This document shows positions 53,670 through 62,656 of a stretch of DNA of 64,000 nt, piece after piece; within the stretch, counting starts at the first letter, position 1; each line of letters opens with the position of its first letter. Below the pieces are notes generated by a model that was not told the origin of the DNA, did not search any database, and saw only the letters and a list, made by a program, of their open reading frames with translations. This DNA is from an uncultured Flavobacteriaceae bacterium (GTDB taxonomy: Bacteria > Bacteroidota > Bacteroidia > Flavobacteriales > Flavobacteriaceae). Location: NCBI GenBank assembly GCA_947500575.1, contig CANMSI010000004.1, positions 62,001-126,000 of the forward strand, given 5' to 3'. The translations under genes were made by a program, and so were the position numbers.

Positions 53670-54581
53670 TTAAGTAACTGCAAAAATTTTAGACAATAAT
53701 AATGATAAAGGTAAAAGTAAAAGCAACAATAACCCATACCACCAACTAAAAAAACCTGCGGCCAAGGCAGCATCTAAAACTACTAATGACAATACTCCCG
53801 CAATTACTGCATTTTTTATATGTTTAGGTGTGTTAGACTTGTACGCTTTCAAAAGTGGTCTGAACACCAAAAAAGTAAAGAGTGCTAAAAAAGGAAGTGT
53901 TTGCAAAATGTAGGTCGACTGATTTAAAACGACACCGACAATAGCCAAAATAACAATAGTATAGAGTACAGCGGCCCATACCAAATGACTCTTATTATTT
54001 CCGTGCACTTCTCCCCTACTTATCAAAGTAATGGCAAAAATATACACAAGCGGTATCACTGCTAGCCACCACATGCCTACGACACCTGCTATAGACATTC
54101 CTAAGGCTAAATTTAAACCTCTACAAATACCCATATTTAATGGTCCCATAAAGCCATCTCTTTTGGAAAAAGCATCATATAGAACAATGGACACCCCTAA
54201 AACAGAAGCGATCATACCACATAAAATATTGACAAAAAACGCAGATAAAATACCTCCCAAGAGAAGGAGTACTCCAAAAATAGCAGCTTTTTTTTGAGGT
54301 ATTAAACCACTTGGAATGGGTCTTTCAGGGCGTTCTACTTGATCAATTTTAAGATCAAAAACGTCATTTAAAACCACTCCGCCAGCATACAATAGTACCG
54401 ATGCCAAGACCAATAATAACAAAGGAAGCCATCCAATGCTGGATTGGGTAGCATTTGTAAAAAAACCGCTAATTGCTGCTCCTGCTAGAATATCTGCGGC
54501 AGCAGTGGGAAGGTTTGCAGGACGAGCCAATCTGGCATAGCCCATTAAAACTGCATTGGTGTTAGCTGATTTCGTCGGCAT
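53670..54581 (-). CDS. eboC: EboC: UbiA-family prenyltransferase
   Basis: This 303-residue membrane protein has about eight helices and both Asp-rich motifs of UbiA prenyltransferases: ND-VFDLKIDQVERPERPIPSG (Asp73, Asp76, Asp80) and YDAFSKRDGFMGPLNMGICRG (Asp136). It should join a prenyl or similar chain to an acceptor within the membrane. The start at 54581 overlaps eboB by 20 bases; a Met at residue 13 is an alternative. eboD follows six bases on. In other ebo clusters this gene is constant, which suggests a prenylated or polar-lipid product. Confidence 0.93.
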   Translation of the reverse strand: MPTKSANTNAVLMGYARLARPANLPTAAADILAGAAISGFFTNATQSSIGWLPLLLLVLASVLLYAGGVVLNDVFDLKIDQVERPERPIPSGLIPQKKAAIFGVLLLLGGILSAFFVNILCGMIASVLGVSIVLYDAFSKRDGFMGPLNMGICRGLNLALGMSIAGVVGMWWLAVIPLVYIFAITLISRGEVHGNNKSHLVWAAVLYTIVILAIVGVVLNQSTYILQTLPFLALFTFLVFRPLLKAYKSNTPKHIKNAVIAGVLSLVVLDAALAAGFFSWWYGLLLLLLLPLSLLLSKIFAVT

Positions 54582-55470
54582 CTATTCTTGGTTCCTGGCC
54601 TCTTAGCACACTGTTATCGTTGAATAATTTAGTTTGATTAATCCCATCAGGGTTCAGCCAGTGTTCTTCTTTCATCTTACCATTCTTCCCAAAGGCATCT
54701 AATGCATTCTGATAACATGTTTTAATAACATCTGCCTTGGCTACTCCTCTTTTTAGCATTAGAGAAGCTGTTTTAGGTACTGCCAACGGATCACTTACAC
54801 CCCAATCTGCAGAACTATCTACAATAATATTGGAACTTCCAAAACGCTTTACAACGGCCACCATTCGTTCGTTTCCCATTTTGGTTTTAGGGTAAATGGT
54901 AAATGCTGCAATAAAACCTCTGTCTAGCACTTCTTGTACTGTTTCTTCATTGTTATGATCAATAATGACATTAGATGGGTCTAAGCCGTGTTCTATACAA
55001 ACCTCCATACTTTTAATTGTACCAGCTTTTTTATCCCTGTGAGGTGTATGTATTTGCACCGTCATATCCAGTTCTTTTGCCATTTCCAATTGCATCCTAA
55101 AATACTTATCCTCTGCAGGAGTTTGATCATCATAACCAATCTCACCAATGGCCACTACATTTTCCTTATGAACGTACAAGGGTAATAATTCTATCACTTG
55201 TTCTGCCAAAGCTTCATTATTGGCTTCTTTTGAATTGAGCCCTATGGTGCAGTAGTGTTTTATACCAAACTGACTTGCTCTAAAAGGTTCCCACCCTACT
55301 AGACTGCTATAATAATCTTGAAAAGACCCTACCTGGGTGCGTGGTTGCCCCAACCAAAAAGAAGGTTCTATAATAGCAACTATACCGGCCGCCGCCATTG
55401 CTTCATAATCGTCCGTGGTACGTGAAGTCATGTGTATGTGAGGATCTATGATCATCATATTGTCTTTCAT
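54562..55470 (-). CDS. eboB: EboB: TatD-like metal-dependent hydrolase
   Basis: This 302-residue amidohydrolase-fold protein has the HxH metal motif (DPHIHM, His11 and His13), the GEIGYDDQ glutamate (~104), VQIHTPHRD (~129-137), an ASP/His region IIDHNNEE and the final VDSSADWG aspartate. Proteins of this kind in ebo clusters are annotated as TatD family. The order eboA-eboB with a two-base gap and overlap with eboC fits the operon. Its true substrate is unknown. Confidence 0.9.
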   Translation of the reverse strand: MKDNMMIIDPHIHMTSRTTDDYEAMAAAGIVAIIEPSFWLGQPRTQVGSFQDYYSSLVGWEPFRASQFGIKHYCTIGLNSKEANNEALAEQVIELLPLYVHKENVVAIGEIGYDDQTPAEDKYFRMQLEMAKELDMTVQIHTPHRDKKAGTIKSMEVCIEHGLDPSNVIIDHNNEETVQEVLDRGFIAAFTIYPKTKMGNERMVAVVKRFGSSNIIVDSSADWGVSDPLAVPKTASLMLKRGVAKADVIKTCYQNALDAFGKNGKMKEEHWLNPDGINQTKLFNDNSVLRGQEPRIDADEIS

Positions 55471-55472
55471 AA

Positions 55473-56330
55473 TTATTGGTTTATATCAGTCCAGTTTAAT
55501 TTGTTTGCTTCTAATTGTTTTTTCAACATGGGGTACGTTGCTAGTAATGCTTGTGCTTTTTCATTTTTTGAATGATAGCAACACAAAGCACCTGCCCTAT
55601 TTTCATCTATGATATCACTCTCTAAAAGCCGTTTCATATCCAAAAGAAGATCTTCATCTAAAAAATGGGTAACAGGTCTCCAAAACAAGGGATCTATTAA
55701 CCTAGAAGCAGCCCAACGTTCATGGGCATAATCAGAAATAATCCGTGCTAAAGGAGCATTTGCTCTCTCATCCACGTCTAAAATTAAATGCAGATCTCGC
55801 TCCATAAAAGCGGCTTTCAAATACATTTGATTCCACTGCTGTTCATTGAAATGTAGAGATGGATATGGGTTTCTCAATGCAATGGCATCAAAAATAGTAG
55901 CAATATTTGTTCGTAAAGCCTCCACTCCTGCTTCCTTGTATGCTTCTGCATTTGGCAACAGTATTAAAAATTTTAAGAACGTCTCTAATTCGCTTGTATC
56001 CGCTACCTGAATAATGTTAGCCACTTTTGGCGAAAAATAAGCTTCATCCGCTTCTAAAACACGAATAAGAAGATAAATTCTAACAAGCTGTAACAGCTGT
56101 GCGTTCTGAGTTTGAAGATATGACTTTAGCTTACCCTCTTCTATTGGAAAATCCAAAAGTTGTTTGGATTTTATCTTAGTTGCCGCTAAACTATAAGTAA
56201 GATATAGGTCTTTAGCAGAGGTATTTTGGATTGTTTTCTTTAGCTTCTGATCCATCCACTCTTTAGAATCGGCATCGATAGCATGAACAATTATTTTGGA
56301 TAACTCCTCCCCTGTATTCGTAGACTGCAT
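55473..56330 (-). CDS. eboA: EboA domain protein, first gene of the ebo operon
   Basis: This 285-residue all-helical protein lies at the head of the operon. The segments EGKLKSYLQTQNAQLLQLVRIYLLIRVL, FLKFLILLPNAEAYKEAGVEALRTNIATIFDAIALRNPYP and LNEQQWNQMYLKAAFMERDL are typical of the EboA family. I see no catalytic motif, signal peptide or membrane helix. Identity rests on these segments and on the intact order eboABCDEF downstream. A candidate promoter lies at 56367-56400. Function is unknown. Confidence 0.88.
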   Translation of the reverse strand: MQSTNTGEELSKIIVHAIDADSKEWMDQKLKKTIQNTSAKDLYLTYSLAATKIKSKQLLDFPIEEGKLKSYLQTQNAQLLQLVRIYLLIRVLEADEAYFSPKVANIIQVADTSELETFLKFLILLPNAEAYKEAGVEALRTNIATIFDAIALRNPYPSLHFNEQQWNQMYLKAAFMERDLHLILDVDERANAPLARIISDYAHERWAASRLIDPLFWRPVTHFLDEDLLLDMKRLLESDIIDENRAGALCCYHSKNEKAQALLATYPMLKKQLEANKLNWTDINQ

Positions 56331-56366
56331 AAAAACTAGTTTCCCTTAGGTTAAAAATACTCTAAT

Positions 56367-56400
56367 CAAAAGTATTGCTGATAGGATAACGATAAACAAA
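56367..56400 (-). promoter_or_regulatory. Promoter of the ebo operon
   Basis: On the minus strand TTTG (56397-56400) is followed after 22 bases by TACTTTTG (56367-56374), a perfect TAnnTTTG match. The predicted start near 56360 gives a 30-base leader before the eboA ATG. The divergent miaE gene has its own -7-like box TAGTTTTG at 56473-56480. Confidence 0.55.
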
Positions 56401-56493
56401 ACTAATCATTATATAGCTTAGTAAAATAGTTTGTTCCTTAAAATTACATGGTAAAATTCGTGTATTTCTTTATAGTTTTGTAAAAAACATTCC

Positions 56494-57075
56494 ATGTTAG
56501 GTTTAAAACTTCCCACAGACCCTCGTTGGGTAAATATTGTAGAAAAGAATATTGACGAAATTCTTACGGACCATGCTTACTGTGAACAGAAGGCGGCTAG
56601 CACCGCGATCTCTTTAATTGTAAGTTTCCCCGAGTATACGGAACTAGTGCAAGAAATGATTGCCCTATCTAGAGAAGAAATGGGGCACTTCAAAATGGTG
56701 CATGATAGGATCCTTGCCAGAGGAAATACACTAGGCAGAGATAGAAAGGATGACTATGTGGTGGCTTTATTAAAATTCTTTCCCAAAGGTGGTAGCAGAA
56801 CAACTCAATTAGTACATCGATTGTTATATGCTGCCCTCATCGAAGCGCGCAGTTGTGAACGCTTCCGTTTACTTTCTGAAGAGCTAAAGGATAAAGAGTT
56901 GGCCAGTTTTTATCAAAAATTAATGGTAAGCGAAGCCGGTCACTACACCCTCTTCCTCCAATTTGCACGACAATATGGTGACAGAGAAGAAGTCGACAAA
57001 AAATGGAACGAACTACTTGCTTTTGAAGCAGAGATTATGAAAGATCTCAGTAAAAAAGAGAGCATTCATGGGTAG
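56494..57075 (+). CDS. miaE: tRNA-(ms2io6A37) hydroxylase-like diiron protein
   Basis: This 193-residue protein belongs to the MiaE family, ferritin-like diiron enzymes that hydroxylate the prenyl side chain of ms2i6A at tRNA position 37. The motifs fit: VNIVEKNIDEILTDHAYCEQKAASTAISL, ALSREEMGHFKMVHDR and LIEARSCERFRLLSEE, then SEAGHYTLF. Iron-ligating Glu and His residues sit in these helices. It diverges from the ebo operon and faces ppk1 at a 34-base gap. miaA and miaB are not in the window. Confidence 0.92.
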   Translation: MLGLKLPTDPRWVNIVEKNIDEILTDHAYCEQKAASTAISLIVSFPEYTELVQEMIALSREEMGHFKMVHDRILARGNTLGRDRKDDYVVALLKFFPKGGSRTTQLVHRLLYAALIEARSCERFRLLSEELKDKELASFYQKLMVSEAGHYTLFLQFARQYGDREEVDKKWNELLAFEAEIMKDLSKKESIHG

Positions 57076-57109
57076 GAGAAAGGGATCTATCTCCAATGCA
57101 CCTTAAAAT

Positions 57110-59182
57110 TTACTCCTTTAGTTTTTTTAAATAATAATCATACAAAGCAAATTGAGATCGTACTTTGGTTTTTGTATTCTCTCTATACGCATTGTCTTGT
57201 TTTTCAGAAAAAACGCGTGCCTTTACGTTATCACTCCAAGAAATTTCGAAAGTATCTAACAGTTCCTGTTTAATATCCTCGTCATAAATAGGACAACCTA
57301 CTTCTACTCGGTAATCTAAATTACGTGTCATCCAATCCGCAGAAGAAATATAAATTTTAGGATTCTCATCATTCCCAAAAATGAAAATTCTTGGGTGTTC
57401 TAAAAACTTGTCTACCACGCTAATAGCTTCAATATTTTCACTCATCCCCTTTACTCCTGGGATTAAGCAACATACACCCCTTATGATAAGTTGAATTTTT
57501 ACACCCGCATTACTCGCTTCATATAATTTGTCTACCATCTTATAAGAAGTAATACTGTTCATCTTAATCTTAATGTAGGCCTCCTTTCCTACAATGGCAT
57601 TTGCAATTTCATTATCAATGAGCTTTTGAAAGGTAGTTTTGGTATAATGCGGGGATACAATAAGATGTTTGTATTTTTTTATTTTATAGGTAGTTTCAAA
57701 AAAGTCAAATACTTTATTCAATTCTTTCAAAATTCGTTCATCAGCTGTAAAAAGAGTATAATCTGTATAGATTCTTGCGGTAGATTCGTTAAAATTACCT
57801 GTACTAACAAAACCATATCTCTTGATCCGGTTTTCTTCTTCTCGTTCTATCAAACAAATTTTACTATGTACTTTGAGGCCGGGCACTCCAAAAATAAGCT
57901 TCACCCCCTCGGCCTGTAGCTGCTCTGCATACTCTATATTAGCTTGCTCATCAAAGCGGGCTTGTAATTCTATTTGAACGGTAACTTGCTTCCCATTCTT
58001 CACTGCATTTATAAGGGAAGCGGCCACCTGCGAATTGTTCGCCAAGCGATAAACAGTAATTTTAATATTTCGTACTTTGGGATCTAATGCAGCCTCTCTT
58101 AACACTCTAATGATGTAAGAAAAGGTGTGATACGGAGTGTACTGTAAAAAGTCTTTCTGGGCAATACGTTCTAAAAGACTTCCTTGCATGCCTACCCCTT
58201 TTACTGGTAATGCCTCGATTTTTTCATACATTAAATCCCGTCTTCCAAGACTTGGAAAGCTCATATAATCTCGTCTATTATGATACCTACCGCCAGGAAT
58301 TACACTATCTGTATCTATGATATGCATTTTGTCTTTTAGAAATTGTAAGGTATCCTGTTCAATACGCTTATCGTACACAAAACGCACGGGGTCGCTTATT
58401 TTGCGATGTTCTACGCTGGAAGAAATCTTTTCTATGAAACTTTTACTTAAATCATTATCAATATCAAGTTCCGCATCTCTAGTAATTTTGATCATATGAG
58501 CAGAGATGGTCTCATATTCAAACATATTAAATATACTATTTAGGGAATATCTAATAAGGTCGTCTAAAATAATAATATAGCTTTTTCCTCCTTCACTTGG
58601 AAGTTCTACAAAGCGATCTATGCCTTTGGGAATCTCTATTAAAGCATATCTAATTTCTTTATTAGTCTCCTCTCCATTTCCTTTAAGAACAATTTTAACC
58701 GCCAAATAAGCAGCAGTATCCTTTAAAGTAGGGAAATCTGCCAAATCATTTAAGATGATCGTCATTAAAACGGGACTTACTTTACGCATAAAGTACTGCT
58801 GCGCATATTCTTCTTGTTGCGGCGTAAGTTCGGATTCATCAACAATAAAAATATTTTGGGCCTCTAATTCTTTTTCAATATCCGTAAGAATCTCAAGACT
58901 TTCTGCTTGCTGTTTAATAACAATTGCTGTTATTTCCTCCAACAAATCCTTTGCTCTTTCGCCTCCAAGAACACTTTTACCTGTTTTTCCGGCATCTACG
59001 ATTCGCTTCACGGTTGCATAGCGTACTTTAAAAAACTCATCTAAATTATTAGAGAAAATACCTAAAAAACGCAGTCGCTCAATTAACGGCACATGTATAT
59101 CTGCACTTTCTTGCAGCACACGTTCATTAAATCGCAACCAACTAATCTCTCTATTTATATATTGGTTTTTGGTTTTTATCAT
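57110..59182 (-). CDS. ppk1: Polyphosphate kinase 1
   Basis: I use the ATG at 59182 (MIKTKNQYINREISWLRFNE), giving 690 residues, the usual Ppk1 length. The enzyme makes polyphosphate from ATP through a phosphohistidine intermediate. Family marks are NREISWLRFNERVLQE at the start, the His-containing GVPGLKVHSKICLIER (~425-440), STGNFNESTARIYTDYTLF, and IYISSADWMTRNLDYRVEV near the end. The start overlaps the SixA-like gene stop by four bases (ATGA), so the two should be translated together. Confidence 0.96.
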   Translation of the reverse strand: MIKTKNQYINREISWLRFNERVLQESADIHVPLIERLRFLGIFSNNLDEFFKVRYATVKRIVDAGKTGKSVLGGERAKDLLEEITAIVIKQQAESLEILTDIEKELEAQNIFIVDESELTPQQEEYAQQYFMRKVSPVLMTIILNDLADFPTLKDTAAYLAVKIVLKGNGEETNKEIRYALIEIPKGIDRFVELPSEGGKSYIIILDDLIRYSLNSIFNMFEYETISAHMIKITRDAELDIDNDLSKSFIEKISSSVEHRKISDPVRFVYDKRIEQDTLQFLKDKMHIIDTDSVIPGGRYHNRRDYMSFPSLGRRDLMYEKIEALPVKGVGMQGSLLERIAQKDFLQYTPYHTFSYIIRVLREAALDPKVRNIKITVYRLANNSQVAASLINAVKNGKQVTVQIELQARFDEQANIEYAEQLQAEGVKLIFGVPGLKVHSKICLIEREEENRIKRYGFVSTGNFNESTARIYTDYTLFTADERILKELNKVFDFFETTYKIKKYKHLIVSPHYTKTTFQKLIDNEIANAIVGKEAYIKIKMNSITSYKMVDKLYEASNAGVKIQLIIRGVCCLIPGVKGMSENIEAISVVDKFLEHPRIFIFGNDENPKIYISSADWMTRNLDYRVEVGCPIYDEDIKQELLDTFEISWSDNVKARVFSEKQDNAYRENTKTKVRSQFALYDYYLKKLKE

Positions 59183-59664
59183 TTGAATTGCTTTGGAAAT
59201 AAAATTTGTTCTGTAACGCCGTATCCAATGGCACCCCATTGATCTACATTAAAACTAAGTTGTACCAATCCCGAGGTAGGCACATTATCAATAGCCTTAT
59301 CTCCCCAGGTATTTGCTATGCTGGTGAAGGCATAGTTATGTCCAAAAAAAAGTACGGTATCTAAGGTATTATCTAATTCTCTGGCTTGTTGCATTACATA
59401 TTCTCCAGAGAAATCATATAATTCATTTTTTACTTCAAAATTCTCCATTGGAAAATGAAGGGTTCTCAAAAAAATCATACAGGTATGTAAGGCTCTATTA
59501 GCCGGACTTGAATAAGCCGCATTTATGGTCATTTTTTGATCGTGCAATAAATTGGCAATCAGATGTCCATCCGTAATACCTCTCTCCAATAAGGGTCTAT
59601 CCTTATCATTTACTTGATAGTCCCAAGAAGATTTACCATGCCGTACCAGAATTAAATGTTTCAA
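59179..59664 (-). CDS. SixA-like histidine phosphatase
   Basis: This 161-residue histidine-phosphatase-family protein starts with LVRHGKSSWDYQVNDKDRPLLERG, the RHG motif of phosphoglycerate-mutase-like phosphatases, in the SixA subgroup that removes phosphate from phosphohistidine. A second catalytic region is LFFGHNYAFTSIANT. It overlaps ppk1 by four bases. Ppk1 works through phosphohistidine, so a functional link is possible, but that is inference. It is the first gene of the pair and lies 25 bases from pdxH, also minus strand. Confidence 0.9.
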   Translation of the reverse strand: MKHLILVRHGKSSWDYQVNDKDRPLLERGITDGHLIANLLHDQKMTINAAYSSPANRALHTCMIFLRTLHFPMENFEVKNELYDFSGEYVMQQARELDNTLDTVLFFGHNYAFTSIANTWGDKAIDNVPTSGLVQLSFNVDQWGAIGYGVTEQILFPKQFK

Positions 59665-59689
59665 CTTATATTGCTTTTATATCTATTAG

Positions 59690-60337
59690 CTAAGGAGCCA
59701 ACCGTTCTATTTTCCAGCTATCATTTTCCTCCAAAGTATATTTTATTCTATCGTGCAAACGATTCGGTCTCCCCTGCCAAAATTCAATTGAAATTGGTTG
59801 TACCAGATACCCCCCCCAATAGGTTGGTCTTTTGATTTCATTGTTTTGAAATTCTTCTTCTAATTTTTTCAAAGCAATTTCCAATACCTCTCTGGACGCT
59901 ATTACAGCACTTTGCTCCGAGGCAATTGCACCCAGCTTGCTGCCATCGGGTCTGGATTCAAAATAAGCATCAGATACCTTTTCCGATACTTTTTCTGCTC
60001 TTCCTTTAACAATCACCTGCCGTTCCATATGAGACCAGAAAAAAGATAAACATACTTGCGGATTCCTTGCAATTGCTTTCCCTTTTTCACTTAGATAATT
60101 GGTATAAAAAATAAATCCTTCTTGCCCAAATTCTTTCAATAGAACTACTCTATTTTTAGGAAAACCATCCAAACCAATAGTAGCAATGGTCATAGTGTTC
60201 GGTTCTTCCAATTGGCCCGAAGTTTCCACTTCTTGAAACCATTTTTGAAAAAGTTGCATTGGTTGTTCAGAAATAGCATCCTCCATCAAGGCACTCTTTT
60301 CGTATACTTTTCTATAGTTTCCTAAGTCTTTTTTCAT
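59690..60337 (-). CDS. pdxH: Pyridoxamine 5'-phosphate oxidase
   Basis: This 215-residue FMN enzyme oxidises pyridoxine or pyridoxamine 5'-phosphate to pyridoxal 5'-phosphate. Family motifs are EPNTMTIATIGLDGFPKNRVVLLKEF, FFWSHMERQVIVKGRAEKVS (~93-112), SRPDGSKLGAIASEQSAVI and the C-terminal EFWQGRPNRLHDRI. Length is typical. It is followed by the SixA-like and ppk1 genes on the same strand after 25 bases and may head that unit. Confidence 0.96.
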   Translation of the reverse strand: MKKDLGNYRKVYEKSALMEDAISEQPMQLFQKWFQEVETSGQLEEPNTMTIATIGLDGFPKNRVVLLKEFGQEGFIFYTNYLSEKGKAIARNPQVCLSFFWSHMERQVIVKGRAEKVSEKVSDAYFESRPDGSKLGAIASEQSAVIASREVLEIALKKLEEEFQNNEIKRPTYWGGYLVQPISIEFWQGRPNRLHDRIKYTLEENDSWKIERLAP

Positions 60338-60471
60338 TTCTAAAAATAAAAAAACAAGATAATCAAAGTTCCTTAAATGAACACCAAAAGAAGGCAGTAT
60401 AGCACTAGTTTTATCAATTATTTATGGTTCTAGTGAAATTAGTCGTAAGACTCTTGTAAAAAAGACTTTTA

Positions 60472-61377
60472 TTAAAACTCAAACACCTTTCCATCATCCG
60501 CCAAGAGAACCTCAGGAAAAATCTCCTTAGCCTGCTCTTTAAAGAGTTCAATGGATTTATATCTGGTAGAATAATGCCCTAAAATTAGTGTTCCAACTTC
60601 AGCATCTCTGGCAATAGTAGCTGCTTCTTTGGCTGTAGCATGTTTTGTCTTCGCAGATAAATGTGCTTCTGTTTCAAGAAAGGTAGATTCGTGGTAGAGG
60701 ACATCTACTTTTGTTAACTGCGGAATTAAATCTGGTTTATAAGCAGTATCACTGCAAAATGCATAGCTTTTAGGGGGTGGAGGATCATACGTAAGTAGCT
60801 TATTAAGCACTGTGAAACCATCATCTAGGGTTACATCCTTCCCTTTTTTAATATTGCGGTACTGACTAAGGTCGATCTTATATTTTTCAGCTGCTTTGAT
60901 GTTCAATGTTCGTTCTCCTAGCTTTTCTCGAAATAAAAAACCATTGGTATAAATCCTATGATTTAAAGGAATGGTATCTACAGATACTTTATCATCCTCA
61001 TAAATACGTACCGATTCTTTGGAGGTGAGCTCATGAAATATTAGAGGGTAGTTGGTCCAAGAATCTCCTAATTTTAAAAGCAGGGTTATCGCTTCTTTAA
61101 TACCTTTAGGTCCATAAATATGCATCTCTTTATCCCTACCTAGTAATCTAAAAGTGGAAATAAGACCAGGCAATCCAAAGAAATGATCTCCATGCAAATG
61201 AGAAATAAAAATATGATTAACCCTAGAGAATTTAATTTTACTTTTTCGTAATTGCACTTGGGTGCCTTCACCACAATCAATCAAAAATAAGTGATTGTTA
61301 ATTTCTAGAAGTTGTGACGTAGGATTGGTTAATGTACGTGGTGTGGCTGCATAGCAACCCAATATATGTAATTTCAT
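60472..61377 (-). CDS. rnz: Ribonuclease Z
   Basis: This 301-residue metallo-beta-lactamase-fold endonuclease processes tRNA 3' ends. The zinc motif is ISHLHGDHFFGLPGL (His60, His62, Asp64, His65), with later ligands in SDTAYKPDL, YHESTFLE and LILGHYSTRYKS. KHATAKEAATIARDA is also typical. It is the last gene of a four-gene run (pyrR, pyrB, a STAS-like gene, rnz) with gaps under ten bases. A 134-base gap then separates it from pdxH. Confidence 0.95.
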   Translation of the reverse strand: MKLHILGCYAATPRTLTNPTSQLLEINNHLFLIDCGEGTQVQLRKSKIKFSRVNHIFISHLHGDHFFGLPGLISTFRLLGRDKEMHIYGPKGIKEAITLLLKLGDSWTNYPLIFHELTSKESVRIYEDDKVSVDTIPLNHRIYTNGFLFREKLGERTLNIKAAEKYKIDLSQYRNIKKGKDVTLDDGFTVLNKLLTYDPPPPKSYAFCSDTAYKPDLIPQLTKVDVLYHESTFLETEAHLSAKTKHATAKEAATIARDAEVGTLILGHYSTRYKSIELFKEQAKEIFPEVLLADDGKVFEF

Positions 61378-61386
61378 TAGAAATTT

Positions 61387-61719
61387 TTAAAGGTCCAAAT
61401 CCCGTTCTATTTCTTCCATTTCTATCAAATCTCGAGCTTCTTGAATGGTAGGTACCACACAGATCTCATCGGGTAATTCATCATAGGAAACTTTGTTCGT
61501 AACCAAAACAAAAGATTTTTTGGCAGCTCTATGGGTATTAGAAAGCGTTAAAAATTCCAAAACATCCCCAGCGGTTAATTTAACAAAGGAGAAAAGGTTC
61601 ACAACTAAGTGATCATTTTTTAATGTAGGGTATGCTTTGTTTAAGTTTTTTAAAAATACAGCTAACGAAATATTTTCTTGTGAAATTAGGGTAGTGGTAC
61701 CTTCTTTATCAAAAATCAT
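61387..61719 (-). CDS. Small STAS-like protein
   Basis: This 110-residue cytoplasmic protein has the strand-helix alternation of STAS domains (NDHLVVNLFSFVKLTAGDVLEFLTLSNTHRAAKKSFVLVTN), ending in an acidic EEIERDLDL tail. The conserved serine of phosphorylated anti-sigma antagonists is not evident. It lies between pyrB and rnz with six- and nine-base gaps. Function is unknown; the fold call is inference from pattern. Confidence 0.65.
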   Translation of the reverse strand: MIFDKEGTTTLISQENISLAVFLKNLNKAYPTLKNDHLVVNLFSFVKLTAGDVLEFLTLSNTHRAAKKSFVLVTNKVSYDELPDEICVVPTIQEARDLIEMEEIERDLDL

Positions 61720-61725
61720 GATTTG

Positions 61726-62652
61726 TTATTTAATGATGGAGGCTAACAAGTATATTACAGCCATACGAATTGCTACTCCGTTCTCTACCTGATTTAAAAT
61801 AATAGATTGTTTAGAGTCTGCAACATCGCTGGTAATTTCAACCCCTCGGTTGATAGGTCCTGGATGCATTATTACAATTTCCTTGTCTAAGCTATCCAGC
61901 AATTTTTTATTAATCCCAAATTGTTGAGTATACTCTCTGGTTGTTGGGAAATAACTAATATCCATACGCTCATTCTGAATTCGCAACATATTAGCCACAT
62001 CGCACCAGTTCAATGCTTTGATTAGGTCTGTCTCTACGGTAACACCAAGCGATTCAACGTGCTTTGGAATGAGTGTTTTTGGGCCACATACTTTGACATT
62101 AGCTCCTTGCAATTTAAGAGCAAAGATATTGGATAGCGCTACTCGTGAGTGTAAAATATCCCCAACAATTACTACATTTTTTCCGGCAACATCGCCTAAT
62201 TTCTCCCTTATGGAATAGGAATCTAACAAGGCCTGGGTAGGATGCTCATGAGCCCCATCGCCTGCATTTATTATTGCAGCGTCTACGTGTTTGGAAAGAA
62301 ATATTCCTGCTCCTGGATTTGGATGCCGCATAACTACCATATCTACTTTCATAGATAGAATATTATTCACCGTATCAATTAAGGTTTCTCCTTTTTTGAC
62401 AGATGATTGTGCCGCAGAAAAATTGATAACGTCCGCTGACAATCTTTTTTCAGCAAGCTCAAAAGAAAGTTTCGTTCGAGTGCTATTTTCAAAAAAGATG
62501 TTCGCAATGGTAATATCTCTGAGAGAAGGTACTTTTTTAATAGAACGATTAATTACTTCCTTAAAATGGTCGGCGGTTTTAAAAATAAGTTGAATATCCT
62601 TTTCATTCAAGTATTTGATACCCAGCAAGTGCTTCACACCTAGTTCGCTCAT
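61726..62652 (-). CDS. pyrB: Aspartate carbamoyltransferase catalytic subunit
   Basis: This 308-residue enzyme joins carbamoyl phosphate and aspartate in pyrimidine synthesis. The carbamoyl-phosphate loop is FENSTRTKLSFE (Ser57-Thr60), followed by HPTQALLDSYSI, HPGPINRGVEI and the aspartate-site NERMD region. Length is normal. It follows pyrR by four bases, as in PyrR-controlled pyr operons. No pyrI-type regulatory subunit is present. Confidence 0.97.
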   Translation of the reverse strand: MSELGVKHLLGIKYLNEKDIQLIFKTADHFKEVINRSIKKVPSLRDITIANIFFENSTRTKLSFELAEKRLSADVINFSAAQSSVKKGETLIDTVNNILSMKVDMVVMRHPNPGAGIFLSKHVDAAIINAGDGAHEHPTQALLDSYSIREKLGDVAGKNVVIVGDILHSRVALSNIFALKLQGANVKVCGPKTLIPKHVESLGVTVETDLIKALNWCDVANMLRIQNERMDISYFPTTREYTQQFGINKKLLDSLDKEIVIMHPGPINRGVEITSDVADSKQSIILNQVENGVAIRMAVIYLLASIIK

Positions 62653-62656
62653 TGTT

